The notes beneath the pieces are model-generated. The model was not told the origin of the DNA and did not search any database. It saw only the letters and a list, made by a program, of their open reading frames with translations. From Brachybacterium ginsengisoli (GTDB lineage: Bacteria > Actinomycetota > Actinomycetes > Actinomycetales > Dermabacteraceae): a DNA stretch of 64,000 nucleotides. Positions 38,170 to 47,717 of the stretch are shown piece after piece (positions within the stretch are counted from its first letter, which is position 1; each line of letters starts with the position of its first letter). The stretch covers positions 2,604,001 to 2,668,000 of the forward strand of contig NZ_CP023564.1 in NCBI RefSeq assembly GCF_002407065.1, read 5' to 3'. Both the position numbers and the translations under genes were made by a program.

Positions 38170-39243
38170 GTGTCCCGTCGCCTCGCTCGCTCGCCGTCCG
38201 CCCTCGCCCCGTCCCGCCGTGCGCTGCTGCGCGCCGTCGGCGCGGCGGCGCTGGTGCCGCTCGCGGCCTGCGGACCGATCGCCGTCGGCGGGCCGGAGGA
38301 GTACACGCCGCCGCCGCCCGGGATCGACGACCTCTGCCGCGCCGATCTCCTGGAGCTGCTGGACCGCGCCCTCGCGGGCACCGAGCAGGTGCAGGCCTCC
38401 GGCGCCGCGGACCCGGTGCTGAGCTCGACGCTGGCCGCGCTCGCCGCGGCCCTTCCGGTGCAGCGCCGTGCCCTGATGACCGGGGCCGAGATCGAGAAGG
38501 AGCAGCAGGCGGAGGACGACCCGCAGCCGGGGCAGACCTCCGCCCCTCCGCCCGGGGAGGTGCCGGAGGATGTGGCCGGCCTGGTCTCCGTCCTCGTCGA
38601 GCTGCGGGACCTCGCCGCCGCGGCCGCCCGGCAGATCTCCGGCTCGCTGGCCCGGCCCGTGCTCGCGGTCGCCGCGCACACGGCCTGGGCGAGCACACGC
38701 CTCGAGAGCTCGGCGGCGAGCGGTCACCTCACCCCGTCCCCCGCCGCCGAGGAGCTCGTGCCGCAGCGCGAGGTGCCCGCGGCCGATCCGCCGTCGGTCG
38801 GGGCCGAGTCCGACTACCACACCACCATCGAGCGCGCCCAGCTGGAGGAGTGGTATGCGGGATACCTCCACGAGGTGCTCGCGGCGCGCGTCGACGGCGC
38901 TGGGCGCCAGCAGCATCTGGACCTCGCCGCGCTGCACCGGAAGCGTGCCGAGGAGCTGGGCGCCGTGGCCGAGGAGGACGGCGCCCCCGTGGTGGCCCGT
39001 CAGGCGGTCTACGCGGTCCCGGGCGGGACCCTCGACGACCAGAGCGCCGCGGCGCTGCCCACCCAGCTCGCCCAGGGCCTGATGGTCGATCACATCGCCC
39101 TGGCCGGAGCCGCCCCGTTCGAGCGTCGCCCGCTGCCGATCGCCGCGGCGCTCCAGGAGGCCGAGCAGCTCGCATCGCTGGTGGACCGGATGGATCCCCT
39201 GCCGAGCCTCGAGGTCCCGGACCCGCCGGCCGCCGTCGGCTGA
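38170..39243 (+). CDS. DUF4439 ferritin-like lipoprotein
   Basis: 357 residues. The N-terminus has a twin-arginine-like signal (SRRALLRAVGAAALVPLAAC) with lipobox LAAC and lipidated Cys about residue 34, so it should be an outer-surface lipoprotein. A Pro/Glu-rich stretch and a helical region follow. The C-terminal third (YHTTIERAQLEEWYAGYLHE, then ARQAVYAVPGGTLDDQSAAA) matches the DUF4439 ferritin-like domain. The place between rimP and proS is that of Mycobacterium tuberculosis Rv2844. Function is unknown. GTG 38170 is chosen; upstream sequence is antisense promoter DNA. Confidence 0.85.
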   Translation: MSRRLARSPSALAPSRRALLRAVGAAALVPLAACGPIAVGGPEEYTPPPPGIDDLCRADLLELLDRALAGTEQVQASGAADPVLSSTLAALAAALPVQRRALMTGAEIEKEQQAEDDPQPGQTSAPPPGEVPEDVAGLVSVLVELRDLAAAAARQISGSLARPVLAVAAHTAWASTRLESSAASGHLTPSPAAEELVPQREVPAADPPSVGAESDYHTTIERAQLEEWYAGYLHEVLAARVDGAGRQQHLDLAALHRKRAEELGAVAEEDGAPVVARQAVYAVPGGTLDDQSAAALPTQLAQGLMVDHIALAGAAPFERRPLPIAAALQEAEQLASLVDRMDPLPSLEVPDPPAAVG

Positions 39244-39270
39244 TCGGAGTCCCGGAGGGTCGGGCGAACG

Positions 39271-39311
39271 GGAGAGGCCCGGTCACCGCAGCGCGATGAC
39301 CGGGCCTCTCC
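39271..39311. terminator. Bidirectional hairpin between the DUF4439 gene and proS
   Basis: GGAGAGGCCCGGTCA (39271-39285) pairs perfectly with 39297-39311, a 15-bp stem with an 11-base loop, between two convergent stop codons 75 bp apart. There is no T-run. Confidence 0.8.
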
Positions 39312-39317
39312 GGTGTC

Positions 39318-41102
39318 TCAGGCGCGGCGCGACTCGGCGAGGACCGCGTCGACGACCTCCTGCGGCGAGACCTCGCGGACCTCGCCGGTGGCGCGGTCAC
39401 GGACCTCGACGACACCGGTGGCCAGGCCGCGGCCCACCACCACGGAGGTGGGCATGCCCAGCAGCTCGGCATCCTTGAACTTCACGCCCGGGGAGACCTT
39501 GGGCCGATCGTCGTAGAGCACCTCGAGCCCCTGGGCCTCGAGCTCCGTCGCGATCCGCTCGGCCTCCTCGAAGATCTCCTGGCCCTTGCCGGTGGCCATG
39601 ATGTGCACATCGGCCGGGGCGAGCCGACGGGGCCAGGCCAGGCCCTTCTCATCGTGGTACAGCTCGGCCAGGGCCGCCACCGCGCGGGTGACGCCGATGC
39701 CGTAGGAGCCCATCGTGACCACGACGGCCTTGCCGTTCTCGTCGAGGACCTTGAGATCCAGCGCCTCGGCGTACTTGCGGCCCAGCTGGAAGATGTGTCC
39801 CATCTCCATGCCTCGGGTCAGGCGCAGCGGACCGGAGCCGTCGGGAGCGGGATCGCCGTCGCGGACCTCCGCGGCCTCGATGGTGCCGTCCGCGGTGAAG
39901 TCGCGGCCGTAGACCAGGTCGTAGACGTGCTTGTCCTGCTCGCCGGCGCCGGCGACCCAGGCGGATCCGGGCACCACACGGGGGTCCACGAGGTAGCGGA
40001 TCCCGGACTCGGACTCCAGGCCCAGCCCCTCGGGGCCGATGAAGCCCTTCTTCAGCACCGGGTGCTTCGCGAAGTCCGCATCGGTGAAGGGCGCCGCGAC
40101 CGCCGGGGCGAGCGCGGTCTCGAGCCGCTTGGGGTCGACCTCGCGGTCACCGGGCACCGCGATCACCAGCGGCTCGGTGGAGCCGTCGGGGAGGGTCAGC
40201 AGGTAGACGAGGTGCTTGAGCATCTCGTAGCGGGTCCACTCGCCGTTCTCGGCGACGGGGCCCCGACCGGGGAAGGCCTGGTTGGAGTGGTCGGTGAGCG
40301 CCGCGATGGTGGAGGCCCCGGGGGTGTCCTCGAGGTGCATCGCGGGGAGCGCGCCGATCGCGGCCTCGTCCAGCGCGGGCGGGGCCACGGTGGTCACGGC
40401 CTCGACGTTCGCGGCGTAGCCGCCGTCGGAGACCACGAAGGTGTCCTCCCCCACCGCGGTGGGGTGGAGGAACTCCTCGGAGCGGGAGCCGCCCATGGCG
40501 CCGGCGTCGGCCTGGCAGATCACGATGGGCAGGCCGAGCCGTTCGAAGGTGCGCTGGTAGGCGCCGCGCTGCTTCTCGTAGGAGGCGTCCAGGCCCTCGT
40601 CGGTCACGTCGAAGGAGTAGGCGTCCTTCATGATGAACTCGCGGGTGCGCAGCAGGCCCGCCCGGGGGCGTGCCTCGTCGCGGTACTTGCTCTGGACCTG
40701 GTAGAGCATCGTGGGCAAGTCCTTGTACGAGGAGAACAGGTCCTTCACCGTGAGGGTGAACGCCTCCTCGTGGGTGGGCGCGAGCAGGTAGTCGTCCTGC
40801 CGACGGTCCTGGAGGCGGAACAGGGTCGAGCCGTACTCCTCCCACCGCCCGGTGCGCTCGTAGGGCTCGCGGGGCTGGAGCGCCGAGAACAGCACCTCCT
40901 GGCCCCCGATCCCGTCCTGCTCCTCGCGCACGATCTGCTCGACCTTGCGCAGGACCTTCAGGCCCAGCGGCAGCCAGGTGTAGACGCCCGCGGCGCTGCG
41001 ACGGATGTAGCCCGCGCGCACCAGGAGCTTGTGGCTCGCGACCTCGGCGTCGGCCGGGTCCTCCCGCAGCGTGCGGACGAAGGACGAGGACAGACGGATC
41101 AT
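39318..41102 (-). CDS. proS: Prolyl-tRNA synthetase (bacterial type)
   Basis: 594 residues, a class IIa synthetase charging tRNA-Pro. Seen: N-terminal motif 1 region ([20 protein letters not shown]); motif 2 [18 protein letters not shown]; the MKDAYSFD segment; the INS editing domain (about 230-400); motif 3 with [16 protein letters not shown]; and the anticodon-binding domain at the C-terminus. The bacterial long form with insertion also clears mis-charged Ala-tRNA-Pro. Length is normal. It is divergent from the GH15-like gene by 122 bp. Confidence 0.98.
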   Translation of the reverse strand: MIRLSSSFVRTLREDPADAEVASHKLLVRAGYIRRSAAGVYTWLPLGLKVLRKVEQIVREEQDGIGGQEVLFSALQPREPYERTGRWEEYGSTLFRLQDRRQDDYLLAPTHEEAFTLTVKDLFSSYKDLPTMLYQVQSKYRDEARPRAGLLRTREFIMKDAYSFDVTDEGLDASYEKQRGAYQRTFERLGLPIVICQADAGAMGGSRSEEFLHPTAVGEDTFVVSDGGYAANVEAVTTVAPPALDEAAIGALPAMHLEDTPGASTIAALTDHSNQAFPGRGPVAENGEWTRYEMLKHLVYLLTLPDGSTEPLVIAVPGDREVDPKRLETALAPAVAAPFTDADFAKHPVLKKGFIGPEGLGLESESGIRYLVDPRVVPGSAWVAGAGEQDKHVYDLVYGRDFTADGTIEAAEVRDGDPAPDGSGPLRLTRGMEMGHIFQLGRKYAEALDLKVLDENGKAVVVTMGSYGIGVTRAVAALAELYHDEKGLAWPRRLAPADVHIMATGKGQEIFEEAERIATELEAQGLEVLYDDRPKVSPGVKFKDAELLGMPTSVVVGRGLATGVVEVRDRATGEVREVSPQEVVDAVLAESRRA

Positions 41103-41212
41103 GGGGCAGGCCTTTCACACAGGGCGGATCGGTGCGCTGCCACCGGTGGCGCGCACGCGCCCCATCGTACTGGTCGGGAGCACCCCGTCGCGCTCGTCCC
41201 TCCGGTCATCGG

Positions 41213-41218
41213 TACGCT
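41213..41218 (+). promoter_or_regulatory. Candidate -10 (TACGCT) for the GH15-like gene
   Basis: TACGCT ends 6 bases before ATG 41225, so the transcript would begin at the ATG itself. A GGAG lies too close to the ATG to act as a normal Shine-Dalgarno. Leaderless initiation is inferred. Confidence 0.4.
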
Positions 41219-41224
41219 GGAGAC

Positions 41225-42643
41225 ATGGACCGGCGAGGACAGCAGGTGCCGGCTCCCGGTGCCGCGGCGACACGGGCGGAGGCCCCGGCGCCCGCGACGG
41301 CGCTCTCCACCCGTCGGCAGCTGCTGCTCGGCACCGGGGCCCTCGGCGCCCTGGCGGCGGTGGGCGCCGGTTCGGTCGCCGGCCGACGGCTGAGCAGCGG
41401 CCCCGTCGATCCGCGCACCGAGATCTCGCTGTGGTCGCAGACCGTCGCCTACGACGCCACCGGGAGCCGCACCCTCGTCAGCGGCGACGCCGCACCCCTG
41501 GAGCTCGACCCGGACTCCCGCTGGGCCGCGGAGCTCGCGGCCTCCTCCCCCGTCCGCGAGCGCGCCGCCGCGTTCCGGGACGGGACGGAGCAGTGGCGGG
41601 CGCGGCTCGATGAGCGCCTCCAGTGCGGGACCACCGGCGACAGTCCCGCGACGACCGCACAGCTCGGCTCCCTCGCCGCCACCGCGCTGCTGGACCTCTG
41701 GGTGCTCAGCGATGCGCTGCCCGCTCCCGTCGCCGGATGGAGCGCTCCGTGGCGGTACGTATGGCCGCGCGACGCGGCCTTCGGCGCCGTCGCGCTCTCC
41801 CGGATCGGTCACCGCGAGCAGGCGATCTCGGTGCTCGAGCACCTGGGGACCCTGCAGGGCCGGGACGGCTGGTTCGAGGCGCGGTACGTGCCCGGCACGG
41901 ACCGCGCACCGGATCGCCGCCCGCGGCAGTTCGACGGGACGGGCCTGCTGCTGTGGGCGTGCGACGAGGTGGTCCAGGATCTCGAGGGCCCCGCGGCGAC
42001 GGGCGCGCTCGAGCGGCTCTCCCCGCTGATCACCCGGTCGCTCAGCGCCCTCCACGGGAGCACGTCGGCCGGGACCTGCCTGCCGCCCGTCTCCCCCGAC
42101 TACTGGGAGGTGCGCGAGCGCAGCGTGACCCTGGGGATCATGGCGGCGGCGCTGGCCGGGCTGCGGGCCGGAGCCCGGCTGACCGGCTCCCTTGAGGCAC
42201 GGCGGGCCGCCGAGGCGTTCGCCCTCCTGCTCGAGGGGACGTTCGGCGCCACCGGCTACCAGCGCTACCGCTCCGGGGGCGGCGCCGACTCCGCCCTCGC
42301 CCTGCTCGCGGCGACCGGGGGCGCGGACCTGGCCACGGCCGAGCGCCTCCTCCCCCTCCGGGAGTCGCTGGCGCGACCCGGCGGCGGGATCGCCCCCGGC
42401 GCGGCGTGGCGCGAGGACGGGGTGAGCTGGACGCCGTCGACCAGCCTGCTGGGACTCGCACTGGCCCGCGCCGGGGAGACCGGCGCGGCGCTCGAGGTGC
42501 TCAGCTGGCTCGCCGAGCACCGCACCGAGGCGGGATCGCTGCCCGAGAAGGTGCTCTTCGACGGTCGTCCCGCAGAGGTGGCACCGCTCGCCTGGACGGC
42601 CGCGAACGTGCTGCTGACGCTCGACACCCTCGCCCGGGGCTGA
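41225..42643 (+). CDS. Exported GH15-like (glucoamylase-related) protein
   Basis: 472 residues. The N-terminus has a twin-arginine-type signal (STRRQLLLGTGALGALAAVG, RR at about 30-31), with no clear lipobox. The rest is an alpha/alpha toroid. YVWPRDAAFGAVAL (about 178) matches the conserved WxRD motif of GH15 glucoamylases. A later GTGLLLWACDEV and a C-terminal SLPEKVLFDG could hold the catalytic acid and base. The assignment is to the superfamily; substrate (an alpha-glucan or alpha-glucoside) is not determinable. No other sugar genes are close. Confidence 0.65.
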   Translation: MDRRGQQVPAPGAAATRAEAPAPATALSTRRQLLLGTGALGALAAVGAGSVAGRRLSSGPVDPRTEISLWSQTVAYDATGSRTLVSGDAAPLELDPDSRWAAELAASSPVRERAAAFRDGTEQWRARLDERLQCGTTGDSPATTAQLGSLAATALLDLWVLSDALPAPVAGWSAPWRYVWPRDAAFGAVALSRIGHREQAISVLEHLGTLQGRDGWFEARYVPGTDRAPDRRPRQFDGTGLLLWACDEVVQDLEGPAATGALERLSPLITRSLSALHGSTSAGTCLPPVSPDYWEVRERSVTLGIMAAALAGLRAGARLTGSLEARRAAEAFALLLEGTFGATGYQRYRSGGGADSALALLAATGGADLATAERLLPLRESLARPGGGIAPGAAWREDGVSWTPSTSLLGLALARAGETGAALEVLSWLAEHRTEAGSLPEKVLFDGRPAEVAPLAWTAANVLLTLDTLARG

Positions 42644-42656
42644 GCCCGCGGGGCTC

Positions 42657-43244
42657 TCAGGCGAGCTCGGCGAGGAGCTGCTCGGCCGCCTCCGGCGGAG
42701 CAGTGGTGGTGAGGTCCAGGAGCACCGCGTCCTCCGGGGCGGGCATGGGCGGCTCGGCCAGCAGCTCGCGGAGGATCCCGGGATCCACCAGCTTCGAGCG
42801 CTCGGCACGGCCCGGCGAGGCGACCCGCGCGACGAGCGCCTCGGCGGATGCGCTCATCCACACGGGCACGAAGCGTGCCCTGCGACGCGCCGCCAGGTCC
42901 CGCAGACGCCGCACATAGGCCGCGTTCTCCGGGCTGTCGGGCACCCAGATCGTGAAGACATGGCTCAGCCGCGGCGAGGCGGCGAGGGTGGCCTCGAGCA
43001 CCACGTCCAGGACCCGGGCGCGCAGCGCGTCGGTGTCCTCGAGGGTGACCTCGGCGTCCCGGCCCATGCCCAGCGGCACGAACACCGCGTTGTTGACGAG
43101 ATGGTTGTCGACCACGATCGCGCCGGTGCGCCGCTCGATCTCGCGGGCGAGGCTCAGCTTGCCGACGGCGGGGACGCCCTGGAGCAGGTACAGCCGCGGC
43201 TCCGTGGAAGCGGCGTCGTCGAGGGGCAGCGAGGGGGTGCTCAT
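42657..43244 (-). CDS. P-loop ATPase/kinase-like protein
   Basis: 195 residues, a single P-loop domain of the AAA_33/small-kinase type. Walker A is GVPAVGKLS (residues 23-31), with Leu where Ser/Thr is usual followed by Ser. Then come EIERRTGAIVVDNHLVNNAVF and a lid-like helix pair (NAAYVRRLRDLAARRRARF). Such proteins are often adenylylate or shikimate kinase-like enzymes or antibiotic kinases, but nothing fixes the substrate. It converges on the GH15-like gene after 13 bp. Confidence 0.65.
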   Translation of the reverse strand: MSTPSLPLDDAASTEPRLYLLQGVPAVGKLSLAREIERRTGAIVVDNHLVNNAVFVPLGMGRDAEVTLEDTDALRARVLDVVLEATLAASPRLSHVFTIWVPDSPENAAYVRRLRDLAARRRARFVPVWMSASAEALVARVASPGRAERSKLVDPGILRELLAEPPMPAPEDAVLLDLTTTAPPEAAEQLLAELA

Positions 43245-43295
43245 CGGCGCATCCTACCGACACGGAAATCAATGGCCACCTCCTGCCCTGCTCGA

Positions 43296-43301
43296 TAGCG
43301 T
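43296..43301 (+). promoter_or_regulatory. Candidate -10 (TAGCGT) for the methyltransferase gene
   Basis: TAGCGT ends 7 bases before ATG 43309, consistent with a leaderless transcript. No Shine-Dalgarno sequence and no convincing -35 were seen. Confidence 0.35.
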
Positions 43302-43308
43302 GCAGGCC

Positions 43309-44145
43309 ATGAGCACCTCAGAGTCCTGGTTCGAGGACAACCGCGCCAACTGGGACGACCGCGCCGCGCTGCACGTCGCCTCGGGCTACGGCATCGATGA
43401 GCTGATCGCCGACCCCTCCCGGATCACCCCGGAGGTCGACCAGGACCGGGGACGCCTGGGCGATCTCGAGGGGCTGGACGTGCTGCACCTGCAGTGCCAT
43501 CTGGGCACGGACACGGTGAGCCTCTCCCGGCTCGGGCCACGGCGGGTCGTCGGCGTCGACCTGTCCCCCGCCTCGCTGCGCATCGCCCGCGACCTCGCCG
43601 CACGCGCCGGGGCCGAGATCGACTACGTCGAATCGAACGTGTACGACGCGCGGGAGGCCGTCGAGGGGTCGTTCGACCTGGTCTACACCTCCATCGGCGT
43701 GCTGTGCTGGCTGCCGGACGTCGCCGGCTGGGCCCGCGTGGTCGCCTCGATGCTGCGACCGGGCGGCCGCTTCCTGCTCCGCGACGACCACCCGATGTTC
43801 ATGGCGATCGGGGAGGACGTGAGCGACGGGCTGCGGCTCGAGCAGCCGTACTTCGAGCGGCCGGCGCCGATGACCTGGGACGAGCCGGGCAGCTATGTCG
43901 AGACGCCGGAGGGTGCCCCCGAGTTCCGCCACGGCCGCAACCACCAGTGGAACCACTCGATCGGCGAGATCCTCACCGCGGTGCTCGGGGCGGGTATGGT
44001 GCTGGACTCGTTCGAGGAGACCCCGTTCTCGGCCTGGACCCCCTGGCCCGAGCTGATGGTCCGCGAAAGCGACCGGTATCGCCTGCGCGAGGAGCCGGAT
44101 CGCGTCGCGATGCAGTACGTGCTCACCGCCCACCGCCCGGCCTGA
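43309..44145 (+). CDS. Class I SAM-dependent methyltransferase, unknown substrate
   Basis: 278 residues of the methyltransferase type 11/12 group. Motif I is DVLHLQCHLGTDTVSLSRLG (about residues 58-77, with Gln-Cys-His in place of the usual DxGCG). Motif II has VVGVDLSP. Motif IV is FDLVYTSIGVLCWLPDV, and motif V LRPGGRFLLRDDHPMF. The C-terminal third is rich in aromatic residues. Similar proteins act on small molecules; the target is unknown. ATG 43309 was chosen; the frame upstream is antisense to the P-loop gene. Confidence 0.85.
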   Translation: MSTSESWFEDNRANWDDRAALHVASGYGIDELIADPSRITPEVDQDRGRLGDLEGLDVLHLQCHLGTDTVSLSRLGPRRVVGVDLSPASLRIARDLAARAGAEIDYVESNVYDAREAVEGSFDLVYTSIGVLCWLPDVAGWARVVASMLRPGGRFLLRDDHPMFMAIGEDVSDGLRLEQPYFERPAPMTWDEPGSYVETPEGAPEFRHGRNHQWNHSIGEILTAVLGAGMVLDSFEETPFSAWTPWPELMVRESDRYRLREEPDRVAMQYVLTAHRPA

Positions 44146-44146
44146 A

Positions 44147-44172
44147 CCGCTCGGCTGAGCCGCTCGGCTGAG
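44147..44172. repeat. Two perfect 13-bp tandem copies
   Basis: CCGCTCGGCTGAG occurs at 44147-44159 and again at 44160-44172, just after the methyltransferase stop. Part of a third copy (CCG) follows. No function is apparent. Confidence 0.8.
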
Positions 44173-44198
44173 CCGCCCTGCGTGGACGGCGCGCGGAG

Positions 44199-45041
44199 TC
44201 AGAACAGTATCGTCGAGAGCTCGCCGACCTGTCGGAACCCGGCGGCCGCGTAGGCGCGGCGAGCGGGGTCGTTGAAGTCGTTGACGTAGAGCGAGACCTG
44301 CGGGGCGTGGTCGCGACGCACCTGGCGCACGAGCTCCGCCATCGCCGCCCGGCCGAGGCCGCGGCCGCGGTGCGTCGGCCGGACCCACACCCCGTGGATC
44401 TGGGCGACCGGACCGAACAGCGCACCGACGTCGGCCTTGAAGTGCACCAGGCCGTTCTCGATGACGACGTAGGTGCGCCGCTGGCGGATCAGCTCGGTGA
44501 CCCGGGTGCGGTAGGAGCGGCCACCGTCCCCCAGGAGCGGGTCCACCCCCACCTCCTCGCGGAACATGGCGACCGCCGCCGGGAACACCGCCCCCTCCTC
44601 CCCGGGGAGCGCGGCGCGCAGTCCGACCTGGTCGAGGGCGGGCGCGTCTTCCGCGAGCAGGAGCGGCTGGCTCCAGCGGTACTCCCGCACGTCGGCGCCC
44701 CAGGCCCCGGAGAGGTGCTCCCAGAGGACCTCGACGGAGCGGCGGTCGCCGACCACGGAGCTCGAGCGCCGGGCGCGGGAGGCCTGGAAGCGTCCGAACT
44801 CCTCGAGCGCATGGTCCGTGGCGGACACCGGCGCGAGGTTCACACCGTGCCAGAGCAGGCCCTCCGGGCTCATCTCCTCCCCGCAGAAGGAGAACTCCTG
44901 GGCGAGCCCGACGGAGCGGTCGAGCTCCCTCAGCCGAGCACCGGCCAGGGCATTGGTGACCGGCTCGGACAGGGCGAGGGCGAGCGCGGCCTCATGGCCG
45001 CCGGTGCGGACGGAGCGGACCCGTCCCCCGCGCCGGAACAT
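44199..45041 (-). CDS. GNAT acetyltransferase with N-terminal DUF4081 domain
   Basis: 280 residues. The N-terminal half (RELDRSVGLAQEFSFCGEEM, GLLWHGVNLAPV) fits DUF4081. The C-terminal half is a GNAT fold with the acetyl-CoA-binding loop VRPTHRGRGLGRAAMAELV (about 229-247) and the terminal YVNDFNDPARRAYAAAGF helix. It starts 6 bp after the ispG stop. In mycobacteria the same gene (Rv2867c) follows ispG. The substrate is not known. Confidence 0.9.
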   Translation of the reverse strand: MFRRGGRVRSVRTGGHEAALALALSEPVTNALAGARLRELDRSVGLAQEFSFCGEEMSPEGLLWHGVNLAPVSATDHALEEFGRFQASRARRSSSVVGDRRSVEVLWEHLSGAWGADVREYRWSQPLLLAEDAPALDQVGLRAALPGEEGAVFPAAVAMFREEVGVDPLLGDGGRSYRTRVTELIRQRRTYVVIENGLVHFKADVGALFGPVAQIHGVWVRPTHRGRGLGRAAMAELVRQVRRDHAPQVSLYVNDFNDPARRAYAAAGFRQVGELSTILF

Positions 45042-45047
45042 GCCCGG

Positions 45048-46199
45048 TCAGCTCACGGAGACGGAGGGGGCGCCGCCCGAGGGAGCGTCCTCCCCCATCT
45101 CGGCCGCGATCCGGTTGGCCTCGGCCAGCAGGGTCTCGACGATCTCCGCCTCGGGGACGGTCTTGATGACCTCGCCCTTGACGAAGATCTGGCCCTTGCC
45201 GTTGCCGGAGGCGACACCGAGATCGGCCTCGCGGGCCTCACCCGGACCGTTGACGACGCAGCCCATCACGGCCACGCGCAGCGGCACCTCGAGGTGCTTG
45301 AGCCCCTCGGTGACCTCATCGGCGAGGGTGTAGACGTCGACCTGGGCGCGGCCGCAGGACGGGCAGGAGACGATGTCGAGCTTGCGCGGCTTGAGGTTCA
45401 GCGACTGCAGGATCTGGTTGCCGACCTTGACCTCCTCGACCGGCGGGGCCGAGAGCGAGACGCGGATGGTGTCGCCGATGCCCTCGCCCAGCAGGATGCC
45501 GAAGGCGACGGAGGACTTGATGGTGCCCTGGAAGGCAGGGCCCGCCTCGGTGACGCCGAGGTGCAGCGGCCAGTCGCCCTCCGCGGAGAGCTGGCGGTAG
45601 GCCTCGACCATGATGATTGGGTCGTTGTGCTTCACGGAGATGCCGAAGTCGTGGAAGTCGTGCTCCTCGAACAGGGACGCCTCCCACTTCGCGGACGCCA
45701 CGAGCGCCTCGGGGGTGACCCGGTCGCCCTTCATCATGCGCTGGTCGATGCTGCCGGCGTTGACGCCGATGCGCAGCGCGGTGCCGTGGTCCTTCGCCGC
45801 CTTCGCGATGTCCTTCACCTGGTCGTCGAAGCGACGGATGTTGCCCGGGTTCACGCGGACACCGGCGCAGCCGGCCTCGATGGCGGCGAAGACGTACTTG
45901 GGCTGGAAGTGGATGTCGGCGATCACCGGGATCGGAGACTTCGCGGCGATCGCGGTGAGCGCGTCGGCGTCCTCCTGACGCGGGCAGGCCACGCGCACGA
46001 TGTCGCAGCCCGCAGCGGTCAGCTCCGCGATCTGCTGGAGGGTCGCGTTGATGTCGTGCGTCGGGGTGGTGGTCATCGACTGCACCGAGATGGGTGCGTC
46101 GCCGCCGACGTAGAGGCTGCCGAGCTTGACCTTGCGGGTCTTCCGTCGCGGTGCGAGGACCGGCGGCGGAGTCTTGACGGAGGGGATGCCGAGGCTCAC
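45048..46199 (-). CDS. ispG: 4-hydroxy-3-methylbut-2-en-1-yl diphosphate synthase
   Basis: IspG (GcpE) is the penultimate enzyme of the MEP isoprenoid pathway, using a [4Fe-4S] cluster. It has 383 residues. The TIM-barrel domain opens with [20 protein letters not shown]. The C-terminal cluster domain has CPSCGR and [10 protein letters not shown], which hold the cluster cysteines. I chose GTG 46199 (VSLGIPSVK) because GGAG lies 11 bases ahead; GTG at 46208 is an alternative. Dxr of the same pathway is nearby, separated by rip1, the usual dxr-rip1-ispG order. Confidence 0.96.
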   Translation of the reverse strand: MSLGIPSVKTPPPVLAPRRKTRKVKLGSLYVGGDAPISVQSMTTTPTHDINATLQQIAELTAAGCDIVRVACPRQEDADALTAIAAKSPIPVIADIHFQPKYVFAAIEAGCAGVRVNPGNIRRFDDQVKDIAKAAKDHGTALRIGVNAGSIDQRMMKGDRVTPEALVASAKWEASLFEEHDFHDFGISVKHNDPIIMVEAYRQLSAEGDWPLHLGVTEAGPAFQGTIKSSVAFGILLGEGIGDTIRVSLSAPPVEEVKVGNQILQSLNLKPRKLDIVSCPSCGRAQVDVYTLADEVTEGLKHLEVPLRVAVMGCVVNGPGEAREADLGVASGNGKGQIFVKGEVIKTVPEAEIVETLLAEANRIAAEMGEDAPSGGAPSVSVS

Positions 46200-46340
46200 T
46201 GAAGTCACCACTCCATTATGGACCGCGAACGCCGCGCCGCGGGGCGAGGTGCGACACCTCCACCGCTCCTGCACGCCCGAGGTGGCCCGTGGCACAGCGC
46301 GCCGCACCCGGGCGAGCAGACAGGGCTGTGCTGTGCAGTG

Positions 46341-46370
46341 CTGTTCCGGGCTGTTCCGGGCTGAGCCGGG
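46341..46370. repeat. Three 10-bp units abutting the rip1 stop codon
   Basis: CTGTTCCGGG at 46341-46350 and 46351-46360, then the variant CTGAGCCGGG at 46361-46370. They lie in the 171-bp gap between ispG and rip1. No function is apparent. Confidence 0.75.
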
Positions 46371-47714
46371 TCAGGGGAACAGCGTGATGGGCTTGACGAT
46401 GTCCGCGTACAGCAGCAGGACGGTCATGAGGATGAACACGATCGCGACGGCGTTGGTCAGCGGGAGCATGCGCGACATGTCCACCGGGCCGGGGTCCGGA
46501 CGCCCGCGCAGCCGTGCCAGGAACCTCCGCACGCCCTCGAACAGCGCTCCGGCGACATGCCCGCCGTCGAGCGGGAGCAGGGGGATCAGGTTGAACACGA
46601 ACAGCGCCATGTTCAGCGAGGCGAGCATCGAGATCATCGTCCCGGCCTTCTCCCGCAGCTCGAAGCCGGGCTGATCCGCGGAGGCGACCTCGCCGGCGAG
46701 GCGCGAGACGCCCACCACGCCGAGCGGGCCGTTGGGATCGCGCTCCCCCGGCCCGAAGGCCGCCTGGCCGACCTCCCACAGGCGGACCGGCAGCGTGAGG
46801 ACCAGCCGACCGGTCTGGGTGAAGGCGGACCACGCCATCTGCGGGACCTGCGCCGGGGACTGCGGCACGAGGTCGGGGGTGCCGGCGACGCCGAGGAAGC
46901 CCACCTGCTCGGTGACCAGCTTCCCGTCGGCGTCGCGAACCGCGGCGCCGTCCTCGTCCAGCACGGGGCGTGCGTCGACGATCATCGTGGCCTCGAGATG
47001 GAGGGTCTCGCCGTCGCGCTCGACGACCACCGGGACGGTGCGGTCCCCCGCCGCGCGGACCGCGACGGTGACGTCCTCCCAGCGATGGATCGGGTGGCCG
47101 TCGATCTCGGTCAGGGTGTCCCCGGGGCGGATGCCCGCCGCCAGCGCCGGGGCCTCCGGCCTGCCCTCGCAGGAGACGTCGGCCGGGGCGTCCGCCGGGA
47201 CCACGCACTGCGAGACCGACTGGACCGTGGGCGTCACCGCCGGCAGCCCGATCCCGCAGACCAGCACCACCATCAGCGCCACCGAGATCAGCAGGTTCAT
47301 GGTGGGGCCTCCCAGCATGACCACGAGCTTCTTCGGCACGGAGAGCGCGACGAAGGTGCGGTGGGCGTCCTCCGGGCCGTACTGCGAGGACTCGTAGGCC
47401 TTCGCCTCCTCGGACAGCTCCGTGATCTGCTGGAGCAGCCCGGTGGAGTCCTCACGGATGGTGCCCTCGGGCTCGCCCCGGTGCGGGGGATACATCCCGA
47501 TCATCCGGATGTAGCCGCCCAGCGGGATCGCCTTGATGCCGTACTCCGTCTCTCCGCGGGTGCGGGAGAAGACGGTGGGGCCGAAGCCGATCATGTACTG
47601 CGTGACACGCACGCCGAACAGCTTTGCGGGCACCAGATGCCCCACCTCGTGCAGGGCGATCGAGAGGGCGAGGCCCACGCCGATCACCAGGATGCCCAGG
47701 ACGAACAGCAGCAT
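46371..47714 (-). CDS. rip1: Site-2 protease Rip1 (M50 zinc metalloprotease)
   Basis: 447 residues. Rip1/RseP cleaves membrane-embedded anti-sigma factors and other membrane proteins, releasing stress regulators. Helix 1 carries the zinc motif HEVGH (residues 22-26, SIALHEVGHLVPAKLFGV). A PDZ domain (about 175-285; AAGIRPGDTLTEIDG) follows the second helix. The last helices have NLIPLLPLDGGHV with the third ligand Asp (LDGG). It lies 3 bp after dxr on the same strand. Confidence 0.95.
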   Translation of the reverse strand: MLLFVLGILVIGVGLALSIALHEVGHLVPAKLFGVRVTQYMIGFGPTVFSRTRGETEYGIKAIPLGGYIRMIGMYPPHRGEPEGTIREDSTGLLQQITELSEEAKAYESSQYGPEDAHRTFVALSVPKKLVVMLGGPTMNLLISVALMVVLVCGIGLPAVTPTVQSVSQCVVPADAPADVSCEGRPEAPALAAGIRPGDTLTEIDGHPIHRWEDVTVAVRAAGDRTVPVVVERDGETLHLEATMIVDARPVLDEDGAAVRDADGKLVTEQVGFLGVAGTPDLVPQSPAQVPQMAWSAFTQTGRLVLTLPVRLWEVGQAAFGPGERDPNGPLGVVGVSRLAGEVASADQPGFELREKAGTMISMLASLNMALFVFNLIPLLPLDGGHVAGALFEGVRRFLARLRGRPDPGPVDMSRMLPLTNAVAIVFILMTVLLLYADIVKPITLFP

Positions 47715-47717
47715 CGC

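Noticed and set aside
42642..42656. Terminator GAGCCC/GGGCTC between the GH15-like and P-loop genes
   Set aside because: A 6-bp stem with a 3-base loop overlapping a stop codon is too weak to claim.
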